Shown one piece after another: positions 51,885-60,952 of a DNA stretch of 64,000 bases. The first letter of the stretch is position 1; each line of letters begins with the position of its first letter. Both the position numbers and the translations under genes were made by a program. The stretch comes from Balneolaceae bacterium (lineage in GTDB: Bacteria > Bacteroidota > Rhodothermia > Balneolales > Balneolaceae), in NCBI GenBank assembly GCA_017640665.1, contig JAEPQE010000001.1:310001-374000 (forward strand), read 5' to 3'. The notes below the pieces were generated by a model, which did no database searches, was not told the DNA's origin, and saw nothing but the letters and a program-made list of their open reading frames with translations.

Positions 51885-53342
51885 ATGACTTATAAATACG
51901 ACAAACCGACCCTTCTTCAATCGTTTATTCCTATTGTTTTCCTCATTATTGCCTTGTTCATTAATGTCCGGATTTTTGGTGATGCTTCTCTGGATGGCTC
52001 AAATCAAATCATTTTAATGCTATCTGCGGGGGTGGCAGCCTTGGTCGCACTGAGACTGGGTATTAACTGGAAAGAAATCCGGCAGGGAATTGTAGACAGT
52101 ATTAGTTCTGCGATGTCGTCTATGATTATTCTCTTGTTAATTGGTACTCTGGCAGGTACCTGGTTGCTGAGCGGAATTGTACCTGCAATGATTTATTACG
52201 GACTTCAAATCCTGAATCCTACTATTTTCTTATTCGCTGCCTGTATAGTCTGTGCTATTGTTTCTGTTGCAACCGGTTCTTCATGGACAACCTCAGCCAC
52301 AGTGGGAATAGCCTTGGTTGGAATTGGTAAAGCACTTGGACTTCCTGTTGGCATGATCGCTGGAGCTATAATATCCGGAGCTTATTTTGGAGACAAGCTT
52401 TCGCCACTTTCTGATACCACTAATCTCGCCCCAGCCATGGCCGGTACCGACTTATTTACTCATATCCGGTATATGCTTTATACCACAGTACCTTCCATTT
52501 CTATCTCTCTGGTACTCTTTTTGATTCTGGGATTCATGTATGGTGGAAATACTGAAATAGCCGACACCCAAGTAATTCTGGACGCTATAGACAGCAAGTA
52601 CAACATCAACTTCTTTCTTTTTGTGGTTCCGGTAATCATGGTGGTTTTGATTACAAAAAAAATGCCGGCTATTCCTGCTATAACCATTGGTGGATTACTT
52701 GGAGCTGTCTTTGCTTTGATTTTTCAACCAGCTCTTATTCAGGAGGTCGCTCAGTTTGGCGAAACCACCTTGGAGAAAGGCTTCGTTGGAATTATGACGT
52801 CTATGTATGGTGAAATTAGTATAGCAACTGGTAATGCAACTGTAGACGATCTCCTTACTTCTGGTGGAATGTATGGAATGCTTGGTACTGTGTGGCTTAT
52901 TCTGTCAGCGATGATTTTTGGTGGGGTAATGGAACGTAGTGGAATGTTAAAGCGAATCGCTGAAGGTGTTATTTCAGGAATTAACTCGGCTGGATCACTG
53001 GTAGCTACAACAGCTGGAACGTGTATTTTCTTTAACGTTACCGCTTCCGATCAATATCTGGCGATTGTAGTTCCGGGACGAATGTACGCCGACATCTACA
53101 AGGACAAAGGACTTGCTCCTGAAAACCTCAGCCGGACTCTCGAAGATTCCGGAACAGTAACATCAGCACTTATCCCATGGAATACCTGTGGAGCTTTTCA
53201 CTCAAATGTACTTGGAGTAAGCACTTTCGCTTATTTCCCATTTGCTTTCTTTAATCTGATCAGTCCGTTTATGACGGTTATCTTCGCCATATTTAAGATC
53301 AAATTCAGAATGCTTAAAGACGCTCAAGGAGAAGAGGCTTAG
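51885..53342 (+). CDS. NhaC-family Na+/H+ antiporter
   Basis: This 485-residue inner-membrane protein has about 12 hydrophobic helices and the NhaC signature regions (VATGSSWTTSATVGIALVG, ISGAYFGDKLSPLSDTTNLA, SALIPWNTCGAF). It should exchange sodium and protons, or related substrates such as malate/lactate in some members. A sodium-exporting role would fit a marine or saline habitat. It ends before a dispersed repeat that separates it from the convergent dacB gene. Confidence 0.9.
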   Translation: MTYKYDKPTLLQSFIPIVFLIIALFINVRIFGDASLDGSNQIILMLSAGVAALVALRLGINWKEIRQGIVDSISSAMSSMIILLLIGTLAGTWLLSGIVPAMIYYGLQILNPTIFLFAACIVCAIVSVATGSSWTTSATVGIALVGIGKALGLPVGMIAGAIISGAYFGDKLSPLSDTTNLAPAMAGTDLFTHIRYMLYTTVPSISISLVLFLILGFMYGGNTEIADTQVILDAIDSKYNINFFLFVVPVIMVVLITKKMPAIPAITIGGLLGAVFALIFQPALIQEVAQFGETTLEKGFVGIMTSMYGEISIATGNATVDDLLTSGGMYGMLGTVWLILSAMIFGGVMERSGMLKRIAEGVISGINSAGSLVATTAGTCIFFNVTASDQYLAIVVPGRMYADIYKDKGLAPENLSRTLEDSGTVTSALIPWNTCGAFHSNVLGVSTFAYFPFAFFNLISPFMTVIFAIFKIKFRMLKDAQGEEA

Positions 53343-53360
53343 GCAGATCTCTTACTTTTT

Positions 53361-53445
53361 GTCATTTCGAACGAAGTGAGAAATCTACCGTATTTCTAAA
53401 AGTATACTCTTCAGATTTCTCATCCAGTTCAGAATTCGAAATGAC
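53361..53445. repeat. Dispersed palindromic repeat, GTCATTTCGA family (copy 2)
   Basis: GTCATTTCGAA (53361-53371) is inverted as TTCGAAATGAC (53435-53445), and GAGAAATCT (53378-53386) as AGATTTCTC (53413-53421). Both ends and the inner pair match the copy at 37110-37196, so this is the same family. It lies between convergent genes and may act as a shared terminator or mRNA end. Confidence 0.8.
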
Positions 53446-53449
53446 AACA

Positions 53450-54832
53450 TCAATAATTTTTATATATAAACCAGAGAACTTCATCCATCTGGGCTTGAAC
53501 CTGGCGGGTTGGAATCACATAATTATTGTTCATAAAACTGAATAGTAGTTTCTTGCCGGATTCTGTAACAACATAGCCACTCAGGCAGTGATTGTTGCTC
53601 AATGTCCCGGTTTTAGCAAAAACATACGGGTCTCCACCTTCTTTATGAGCATATAATCTTCTGATAGTTCCCTGTTTACCACCCTGCGGAAGTGCATCAA
53701 AGAGTTGAGCATCATTATCTACTACATCATCCAGCTTTTCGAGTAGTGCAATTATACTCCTTGGGGTGAACAAATTGTAGCGTGATAAACCTGAACCATC
53801 TCTCCAATTGGGTTCATCCGGTAAATCACTTAGATAAGTATCCGACACATAGTTGATCGCAGCCCGGGAATTTAATTTCATTCCCAACTCAGAAGCTACC
53901 ATCAACATAATTTGTTCAGCAGCCTGGTTATCACTCGGCAGCATCATAAATTTGAAAAGGGAATCTGATTCCATCCCATATAGAGTTTCATGTTCTTCGG
54001 GAAGATTAACATCAGGAAGATACCCTACTTGCTTTTTCAGAGTATCTGAAAGTAGTTCAACCAAAAAATCAGGGGTATAGTGAAACGGTTTATCTGTCTC
54101 ATATCTGGAAGTATCAGAACTATATGCGTACTCAAATTCGTTACCAACACGCTCTCTTTCCAGAATCAACCTCCCTTCTTCACTATTCCCCTTCTCGCTT
54201 AAATAATCATTAAAGATATCAGGGCTGATAAGGTACTTTCCATCTTCTTTTGCTATTCGATATTCTTCTATATGCTCAATAGTCACGCGGGCAACATTTC
54301 CATAAATTGGAAAAGGACTTTTCTCAGCTGAATAGTATGAGTTGTAATCTGCCCAAGACCAACCCGGCCCCAGGTTTTCATCATCAAAATTAGAGTCTGA
54401 GAAGTACAGATTTCCATCAAAATTTGATAAAAGATCATACGCCTCGCGCGTACCGAAATCCGGGTGAAGGAACGATGGGTCTCCGGTTCCCCAGAAAATA
54501 AGAGAGTCTCCCGAAATAATATATTTAAGAGAAGGGAGCTGGTCTCCCAACACATTCAACCCGGCAAAGTAGGTGAAGAGTTTCGTGTTTGATGCCGGAT
54601 TCATGTACTTGGTTTCATTTACCGCATAAATGGTGGAATCGCCCTCGGGATCATACAACATGAAACCGGTTATGGTTTTTTGGAAAGTGTCAGACTCTTC
54701 AAAAATGGAAGCGAGTGTTTTCTCTTCCGGTTTCTCCTTCACCTCAACCGGCCTGGTGGTAGATATCTCAGCTGTTTTGCAGCCAAAGAATCCTGTTAAA
54801 ATAACCCCAAAAATTAAAACCCTGATCTTCAT
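53450..54832 (-). CDS. dacB: D-alanyl-D-alanine carboxypeptidase/endopeptidase (PBP4 type)
   Basis: This 460-residue class C penicillin-binding protein trims or cuts peptidoglycan peptides. The signal peptide has a lipobox (GFFGC, Cys18), so it is probably lipid-anchored in the periplasm. The active site is Ser81-x-x-Lys84 (SNTK), with the SDN motif near residue 296 and KTG (AKTGTLSN) near residue 420. It follows gltX by 7 bases, so it is co-transcribed with it. Confidence 0.9.
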   Translation of the reverse strand: MKIRVLIFGVILTGFFGCKTAEISTTRPVEVKEKPEEKTLASIFEESDTFQKTITGFMLYDPEGDSTIYAVNETKYMNPASNTKLFTYFAGLNVLGDQLPSLKYIISGDSLIFWGTGDPSFLHPDFGTREAYDLLSNFDGNLYFSDSNFDDENLGPGWSWADYNSYYSAEKSPFPIYGNVARVTIEHIEEYRIAKEDGKYLISPDIFNDYLSEKGNSEEGRLILERERVGNEFEYAYSSDTSRYETDKPFHYTPDFLVELLSDTLKKQVGYLPDVNLPEEHETLYGMESDSLFKFMMLPSDNQAAEQIMLMVASELGMKLNSRAAINYVSDTYLSDLPDEPNWRDGSGLSRYNLFTPRSIIALLEKLDDVVDNDAQLFDALPQGGKQGTIRRLYAHKEGGDPYVFAKTGTLSNNHCLSGYVVTESGKKLLFSFMNNNYVIPTRQVQAQMDEVLWFIYKNY

Positions 54833-54839
54833 ACCTGTA

Positions 54840-56321
54840 CTAGTTTAGTTTTTCAAGTGCTTTATCTATTCGATTTAGTGTTTCCTGCTTCCCAAGAAGT
54901 TCAAGTGATGCAAATAAATCCGGACCGAATCCCTGCCCTGTCGTTGCAATACGAACGGGCATCATCACTTTACCAAAACCAACTTCGTTTTCAGAAACGG
55001 TTTCTTCCAATGCTGATTTCAAATTCGCTGCCACAAAATCCTCTTCAGAAAACTCTTCTATTTTGGCTTGATATGCCTTCACAAAGCCCGCGCTGTCATC
55101 TTTCCACTTTTTAAGGGCATTTGGATCATATTCCTCAGGAGCCTGATAAAAGAATGCTCCCATCGAGACAAACTCATCTACTTTGGAAACTCTGTCGTGC
55201 AACAATTCGATTACCGTTTTCAGATAGTTATCATCAACCACTTCAAAGCCTGCATCCTGCATCAAAATCTTTACACGGACGAGTAATTCCTCCACAGAAC
55301 TTTCACGAATGTAGTGTTCATTGTACCACATCAGTTTTTTATGATTGAAAACCGCACCACCTTTACTCACCCTATCGAGGGTAAATAACTTACAAAGTTC
55401 TTCCATGCTGTGGATCTCAGAATCATCACCCGGACTCCATCCCAGATAAGCGAGAAAATTGATTAAAGCATTGGGCTCGTAATTGCCAATGATATAATCC
55501 TTTGTGTTGATCGGGATTCCTTCACTTTCTGCTTTTCGCTTAGAAAGCTTCCCTCCACTCGGACTCATAATTAACGGCAAATGTGCCATCGTTGGTGGCT
55601 CCCAGCCGAATGCTTTATATAAGAGCATGTGTTTTGGTGCCGAACTCAGCCATTCCTCGCCACGAATAACATGCGTAATTCCCATCGTGTGATCGTCAAC
55701 CACATTAGCAAGATGATAAGTTGGCATGCCATCTGATTTCATCAGCACCTGGTCATCTAAACCAGCAGTTTCAAAAGAAACAATTCCTCGAACCAAGTCT
55801 TCAAATTTTACAGTTTCCCTTCGGGGCACTTTCAAACGAATTACATACTCGTCTCCCGCAGCTAGTCTTTTCTCCACTTCATCCTGAGGAAGAGTAAGGC
55901 TGTTTTTCATTGATTGACGGGTTATAGAATCGTAACTCGGAGAAGGATTTCCTGACTTTTTGAGTCGCTCCCTCATCTCATCAATTTCTTCTGTGGTATC
56001 GAAGGCGTAGTAGGCATGACCGTCATCAACTAACTGCTTCGCGTATTTGTGATACATTTCCTTTCGCTCGCTCTGGCGATAAGGACCAACATCTCCCGGC
56101 TTATGCGGACCTTCATCAATCGTCATTCCGGCCCATTCTAAAGAAGTGATAATATCGTGCTCAGCTCCTTCCACATATCGGTTTTGATCGGTGTCTTCAA
56201 TCCGAAGAACAAAGGTGCCACCATGATGGCGGGCAAACAAATAGTTATAAAGCGCGGTTCTAAGTCCGCCAATGTGTAAAAATCCGGTGGGTGAAGGTGC
56301 GAATCGTACGCGAACGCTCAT
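54840..56321 (-). CDS. gltX: Glutamyl-tRNA synthetase
   Basis: GltX charges tRNA-Glu in the cytoplasm. The 493-residue protein has the class I HIGH motif as HIGG at residues 16-19 and the KMSKS motif as KLSKR starting at Lys258, plus the C-terminal anticodon-binding cage domain. Length fits the bacterial enzyme. Whether it is discriminating cannot be told by eye. It is the first gene of a reverse-strand operon with dacB and is divergent from wbqC across a perfect palindrome. Confidence 0.95.
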   Translation of the reverse strand: MSVRVRFAPSPTGFLHIGGLRTALYNYLFARHHGGTFVLRIEDTDQNRYVEGAEHDIITSLEWAGMTIDEGPHKPGDVGPYRQSERKEMYHKYAKQLVDDGHAYYAFDTTEEIDEMRERLKKSGNPSPSYDSITRQSMKNSLTLPQDEVEKRLAAGDEYVIRLKVPRRETVKFEDLVRGIVSFETAGLDDQVLMKSDGMPTYHLANVVDDHTMGITHVIRGEEWLSSAPKHMLLYKAFGWEPPTMAHLPLIMSPSGGKLSKRKAESEGIPINTKDYIIGNYEPNALINFLAYLGWSPGDDSEIHSMEELCKLFTLDRVSKGGAVFNHKKLMWYNEHYIRESSVEELLVRVKILMQDAGFEVVDDNYLKTVIELLHDRVSKVDEFVSMGAFFYQAPEEYDPNALKKWKDDSAGFVKAYQAKIEEFSEEDFVAANLKSALEETVSENEVGFGKVMMPVRIATTGQGFGPDLFASLELLGKQETLNRIDKALEKLN

Positions 56322-56397
56322 TAAATTCTTTTTTTTAATTCAAATTGTATAAGGCCCCAAAGATATGAAATTTTAAAGACGCCTTTTTGTGGTAATG

Positions 56398-56470
56398 ATT
56401 ATGAATTTTAAATTTTGAATGTTGATTTAGCTATGTTCCAATTCAACATTCAAAATTTAAAATTCATAAT
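56398..56470. repeat. Perfect 28 bp inverted repeat between gltX and wbqC
   Basis: The 28 bases at 56398-56425 are an exact inverted match of 56443-56470, with a 17-base loop. The arms are AT-rich and contain ATTTTAAATTTTGAATGTTGA-like sequence in two nearly symmetric parts. The right arm reaches the TTG start codon of wbqC. It could form a hairpin or cruciform in the divergent promoter region. Confidence 0.85.
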
Positions 56471-57135
56471 TGACCTTAGCGATTCTCACCCCACAATTTG
56501 CACCTAACCTGTTTGATTTAGCATCTATGTCAAAGGCGGACCGGGTTATTCTTCAGGATGTAGAAAAATGGTCCCGAAAAGGAAGAACTCACCGTGCTGA
56601 AATCAGGATTGAAGATGGAACACAATGGATTAATCTCCCGGTTCTTCAGGAAGACCGAAAGAAAGCAATTAAAGGAGTACGGTTGGATCACTCTCAACGC
56701 TGGTTCGAACCCTTCTGGAATGCGATTGCTCATAACTACCAAAATGCCACCTGGTTCGATTTCTACGAGGATGAACTAAAATCAGATATTTTGAAAGTAA
56801 ATGAATTCGAATACCTACTGGAATTCAATCTCTATTTTTTTCAGAGAATACTTCAGTTTTTGGAATTGAACATTGAGTTTGAACTTGCGAGTAAGGTAGA
56901 CGGATATAGCACCTTCCTGGATGAAACAGTCTCAAATTTAGATGCAGATGTTTTGTATCTGGAACATAACTCAAAAAACTACCAACGGCAGAGTAAAAGT
57001 GCTGAAATAGCACTGAAAGTGCATCCGATGTATAAGCAATCCTATCCAGGGTTCGAGCCTAAATGCTCTATTTTGGATTTACTATTGAATGAGGGGAGAG
57101 AGAGTTTTAGGATTATTGAAAAGCTTTTATCCTAA
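56470..57135 (+). CDS. WbqC family protein
   Basis: This 221-residue protein is a WbqC-like family member; such proteins lie in polysaccharide or antigen loci and are thought to modify amino sugars, but the reaction is unproven. The start appears to be TTG at 56470 (MTLAILTPQFAPN), which matches the family N-terminus; the codon overlaps the end of an inverted repeat. Conserved motifs include LQDVEKWSRKGRTHRAEI and a central WFEPFWN. It is followed after 23 bases by a tiny membrane-protein gene. Confidence 0.82.
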   Translation: MTLAILTPQFAPNLFDLASMSKADRVILQDVEKWSRKGRTHRAEIRIEDGTQWINLPVLQEDRKKAIKGVRLDHSQRWFEPFWNAIAHNYQNATWFDFYEDELKSDILKVNEFEYLLEFNLYFFQRILQFLELNIEFELASKVDGYSTFLDETVSNLDADVLYLEHNSKNYQRQSKSAEIALKVHPMYKQSYPGFEPKCSILDLLLNEGRESFRIIEKLLS

Positions 57136-57158
57136 AGCATCATTTACTATCATTGGAA

Positions 57159-57275
57159 ATGGAAAATCCTACCGACGAAACAAACTGGAAGAAAATCTAC
57201 ATCGATGTCTTTTGCTGGGGCATCGCCTGCGTACTGCTTTTCTGGTTATTCACCTACTACTTCAATCTGCCCTAA
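57159..57275 (+). CDS. Small single-pass membrane protein (38 residues)
   Basis: An ATG at 57159 opens a 38-codon frame ending in TAA at 57273-57275, 3 bases before the symporter ATG. The first 14 residues are polar (MENPTDETNWKK), then residues about 14-36 are a hydrophobic helix (IDVFCWGIACVLLFWLFTYYF). Small membrane proteins next to sodium/solute symporters (for example DUF997/DUF4212-type subunits) are known partners. The tight spacing supports translation coupling. I judge it real but it has no assigned family. Confidence 0.65.
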   Translation: MENPTDETNWKKIYIDVFCWGIACVLLFWLFTYYFNLP

Positions 57276-57278
57276 ATT

Positions 57279-59009
57279 ATGCATTGGATAGATTGGACCG
57301 TTTTATTCGCTTTTCTTGCGTATACCATTTGGGATGGAACCCGACGTGGTAAGGATGCTGAAAATATTGAAGGATATTTATTAGCCGGGCGCGGGATGCC
57401 TTGGTGGGCGGCTGGATTATCAATTATGGCTACCCAGGCATCAGCAATTACTTTTATCGGAACAACCGGAATTGCCTACGTAGAGGATATGCGCTTTGTT
57501 CAGGTATATCTGGCCATCCCTTTTGCGATGATCCTGATCTGTATTTTCCTGGTTCCTTTCTTCAGTAAAATGAAAGCTTTTACAGCCTATGAAGTCCTAG
57601 AAGAACGATTCGGGTTAAAAACCAGACTTACCACCAGTGGGTTATTTCTGATTTCCCGTGGACTTGCTTTAGGTGCCGTAATTGCTGCACCGTCATACGT
57701 GTTAGCACTCTTGTTCGAACTCCCTCTTTCTGCCACAATTATTGTAATTGGTCTTATTGCTACTGCTTACACCATGGTTGGTGGAGTTGCGGGTGTAATC
57801 ACAACCGATGTTAAGCAAATGGCAGTGATGATGTTTGGACTGATTTTCTGCTTCTTCGTTATTCTTTTCAATATGCCTGACGAAGTGAGCTTTGGAGACG
57901 CTCTTTATCTGGCAGGTTCGTTGGATAAACTCACCGCGCTGGATCTTAATTTTGATCTTAGTGAAAAGTATAATGTCTGGAGTGGTGTGTTTGCGGCTTT
58001 GTTCCTGATGCTTTCCTATTTCGGAACCGATCAAACTCAGGTGCAACGCTATTTAACTACCTCATCGGTTAAGGAAGCCCGAAAATCATTGTTGATGACG
58101 GCCTATGCTAAAGTTCCTATGCAGTTCTTTATCCTGCTTCTTGGAGTGATGATGTACGTGTTTTTCATCTTTAATGATGCCCCTATTTCTTTTCGGTCTA
58201 CCGACCCGGTTGCACAAACCGAAGAGCAAATTAGCCGCGAACAACGTATTGATCGGGAATATAATCAAGCTCGCGAAACCAGGCAGGCTATGGCCATTGA
58301 AGCAGCAAAGAAAAGAGACATCGTTTCGCAGCAAGCTTTTTTGGAAGCCGACGCTGACCTTAACAAGGCCAGACAAGAAGAGCTAGCTCTTCAGGCTGAA
58401 ATCCGTCAAGCCGATGTAAATGACACGAATTATATCTTCCCATATTTCATCCTTAAATACATTCCTATTGGCATTGTTGGTTTGATTATAGCAGGTATTT
58501 TTGCTGCAGCAATGAGCTCTATTGATAGTGAATTAAATGCGCTTACAACTGTTTCGATTGTCGACTGGTATCAACGGCTTGATCCAAGTGAACATGGAGA
58601 AATGCATTATCTGAAATCTTCCCGAAGAGTAACTGCGTTATGGGGAGTGATTGCTACAGTTTCTGCTCTCGCTTTGGGAGAAACTCAATCCATTATTGAG
58701 TTAATTAACCAGATTGGTAGTTATTTTTACGGCTCCATTTTGGGAGTATTCATCCTGCTGCTTTGGGTAAAGAAAGCTAATGGAACCGGGGCCCTCACGG
58801 GACTCCTTTCTGGAATGCTGGCCGTATTTACTTTTGATCGATTGTTCTATTCAGAAGGCCTGGGAGATTACTCGTTCTTCTTTCCATGGACACAAGTGCC
58901 GGAAAGCTATACCAAAGCTATCGAATTTTTATGGTTGAATCCGCTTGGTGCTTTTGTGGTGGTAGTGGTTGGTTATATTGTGAGTATCAGCTTTTCGAAA
59001 AAATCATAA
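57279..59009 (+). CDS. Sodium:solute symporter family protein
   Basis: This 576-residue SSS-family transporter has about 13 hydrophobic helices; the family segments are GRGMPWWAAGLSIMATQASAITFIG near the start and FAAAMSSIDSELNALTTVSI further on. A charged coiled-coil insertion at about 305-375 (rich in Glu, Arg, Gln and Ala) separates two membrane blocks, which is longer than in most relatives. The substrate (sugar, amino acid or other) cannot be told. It is preceded by the small membrane protein with a 3-base gap. Confidence 0.9.
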   Translation: MHWIDWTVLFAFLAYTIWDGTRRGKDAENIEGYLLAGRGMPWWAAGLSIMATQASAITFIGTTGIAYVEDMRFVQVYLAIPFAMILICIFLVPFFSKMKAFTAYEVLEERFGLKTRLTTSGLFLISRGLALGAVIAAPSYVLALLFELPLSATIIVIGLIATAYTMVGGVAGVITTDVKQMAVMMFGLIFCFFVILFNMPDEVSFGDALYLAGSLDKLTALDLNFDLSEKYNVWSGVFAALFLMLSYFGTDQTQVQRYLTTSSVKEARKSLLMTAYAKVPMQFFILLLGVMMYVFFIFNDAPISFRSTDPVAQTEEQISREQRIDREYNQARETRQAMAIEAAKKRDIVSQQAFLEADADLNKARQEELALQAEIRQADVNDTNYIFPYFILKYIPIGIVGLIIAGIFAAAMSSIDSELNALTTVSIVDWYQRLDPSEHGEMHYLKSSRRVTALWGVIATVSALALGETQSIIELINQIGSYFYGSILGVFILLLWVKKANGTGALTGLLSGMLAVFTFDRLFYSEGLGDYSFFFPWTQVPESYTKAIEFLWLNPLGAFVVVVVGYIVSISFSKKS

Positions 59010-59050
59010 GAGTTGGCTTGGGGTTTTAAATCTCGAATTGATAACCAATT

Positions 59051-59848
59051 ATGGAAATTAATATTAAACCACATCACAAAAGAACGATAGAAAACCTTAC
59101 TAAGGAGTATAGAAAAGACTCCCGTTTTCTCGCCCTTATTATCGGAGGTTCTGTCGCAAAACAATGTGCCAGAGATGATTCGGATGTCGATTTTATGATT
59201 ATTGCTACAGATGATGAGTATGAAAAGAGAGAACAAAACGGAGATCTGTTTATAAACAGAACTGACCTTTGTGATTACTCAGGAGGATATGTAGATGGCA
59301 AGGTGATAAACCTGAAATATTTGCAGGAAGTAGCTGATAGAGGAAATGAACCATCCAGAGCGGCCTTTGATGGTGCTTTCATTTCTTACTCTCACTTAGA
59401 TCATCTTGAAGAAATATTTAAGGAAATTCATGTCTACCCGGAAAAAGGACATTATGAGCGCCTCAAATCTTTTTATTGTATGGCTTTCATCCAAAATTGG
59501 TTGATGGGGGAAGCGAGTCGCCATGAGAACCTGTACACACAAACAAGGGCAGCTTCTCAACTTGCTTTATTCGCCGGACGATTAGTCCTTGCTCACAATC
59601 GAATACTTTTTCCTTATCACAAATGGTTAATACATTATCTGGAAAAGTGCCCAGAAAAACCATCCAACTTTATAAATAATATTGAGGCAGTATTGAAAGA
59701 ACCAAATTCAATTAATGCAGATCAATTATTTCAAAGCCTCAGAGATTTTAATAATTGGGGAATCACAGATCTTGAGGCTTATTCATGGTTTATGACAGAG
59801 GTTGAGTGGAGTTGGCGAAACGATAAAACACCTTTAGAAGATTTATAG
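59051..59848 (+). CDS. Nucleotidyltransferase-domain protein
   Basis: This 265-residue protein has an N-terminal polymerase-beta-type nucleotidyltransferase domain: GGS at 32-34 and Asp45-x-Asp47 in SDVDFMI. The C-terminal half is helical and resembles that of aminoglycoside-type or other small nucleotidyltransferases. No signal peptide is present. It stands alone, convergent with the lipoprotein gene. A role in nucleotide transfer to a small molecule or protein is likely, but the substrate is not clear. Confidence 0.78.
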   Translation: MEINIKPHHKRTIENLTKEYRKDSRFLALIIGGSVAKQCARDDSDVDFMIIATDDEYEKREQNGDLFINRTDLCDYSGGYVDGKVINLKYLQEVADRGNEPSRAAFDGAFISYSHLDHLEEIFKEIHVYPEKGHYERLKSFYCMAFIQNWLMGEASRHENLYTQTRAASQLALFAGRLVLAHNRILFPYHKWLIHYLEKCPEKPSNFINNIEAVLKEPNSINADQLFQSLRDFNNWGITDLEAYSWFMTEVEWSWRNDKTPLEDL

Positions 59849-59884
59849 TAATTTATTTTATTATATATAGATCTAGAGCATCTA

Positions 59885-60883
59885 TCAATATTGCTCATAC
59901 TCTGCTATTACTTTTTTTAGTGCTTCTTCAAATGAAGTATCTCCTTGTACATAATCCGGCATGTATTTAAATATGACAGGATGATACTCATCAAATACAT
60001 TATATCGTACCATATACAACTCATATTCTACTCCCTCTTTTTTAAAAGCCTCCTGAACACTAACACCTGAAAAGTAGAAAAGAAGAGCGTGCCAAAGACT
60101 TTCAGGGGGTTCAACGCCAAGTTGTTCAGAAACCTTTGAAATAAGTTCTGCTGCTTTGAAACTCCGTGAAGACATTATAGAGTGACTTGGCTCATGAAAA
60201 ATCAGTTCTTGCCAATCTCCCTTACCATCGTCTTGAGAGGTAATAGTTACATGTACCTGCGGATTATTAGAGGTATAAGCGCCGGCCCAATTCGCATAAT
60301 ATGTTACATCTACTCTTATTTTCTCTTCTCTCCACGGTTGCTGCGCCAGCCCTGAGATTCGATCGAATATTTCACTTTCATGGGTTGTTATAAATTCCAA
60401 GTGATTATCTACCACTTCTAAATTAGATCTGTTGTGCTCTCCCCAGAAATATTTTCGATAAACGGGTTTTACCTTATTGAGATGTTCAACCAATTCATCA
60501 TGGAAGTCGTCCATTTCAAAGACATCATCTTCATCGAAATTGATTAATGTTCGTTTAAGTATTGTAAGCCCTCTATTAAACGTCAAACTATATGAGATCA
60601 CGGAATCGCGGTAGAAAGTTATACCGTCTTTGAGAATTTGTGCCTCGCCGACACTTAACTTATCTAGCTCGTTTTCGGTGAAACCATCATCCCAATTACC
60701 TTTAGCGGCTGAGCTAGCTTTGGCATACAAAAAGTGATGCTGATTAATCCAAAAATTACTGTAGAACTCATATTTCTCTGTTACAGCAATTGGCTCTAAC
60801 GAATTGGTCTTGCCACAAGCAGACATTGAGAAACCCATAGTTATGATCAATAAACTAATATGCTTTATACTCATTTCATTCAA
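59885..60883 (-). CDS. Lipoprotein with HExxH metallopeptidase motif
   Basis: This 332-residue protein has a lipoprotein signal (SMSAC, Cys23) and a single HExxH motif, His230-Glu231-Pro-Ser-His234, in LIFHEPSHSI, so it may be a zinc peptidase in the periplasm. The remainder shows a helical fold with a conserved-looking NWAGAY region before the motif. No other family name is recognised. A Met at codon 4 is an alternative start. It lies next to an AraC-type regulator on the same strand, with 69 bases between. Confidence 0.6.
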   Translation of the reverse strand: MNEMSIKHISLLIITMGFSMSACGKTNSLEPIAVTEKYEFYSNFWINQHHFLYAKASSAAKGNWDDGFTENELDKLSVGEAQILKDGITFYRDSVISYSLTFNRGLTILKRTLINFDEDDVFEMDDFHDELVEHLNKVKPVYRKYFWGEHNRSNLEVVDNHLEFITTHESEIFDRISGLAQQPWREEKIRVDVTYYANWAGAYTSNNPQVHVTITSQDDGKGDWQELIFHEPSHSIMSSRSFKAAELISKVSEQLGVEPPESLWHALLFYFSGVSVQEAFKKEGVEYELYMVRYNVFDEYHPVIFKYMPDYVQGDTSFEEALKKVIAEYEQY

Positions 60884-60952
60884 TTTATTCTGACTTTTAG
60901 ATAAGCTAGTAAATTTTATCTGAACCCTATTGGAAAAAACGGAACCGCTTAA

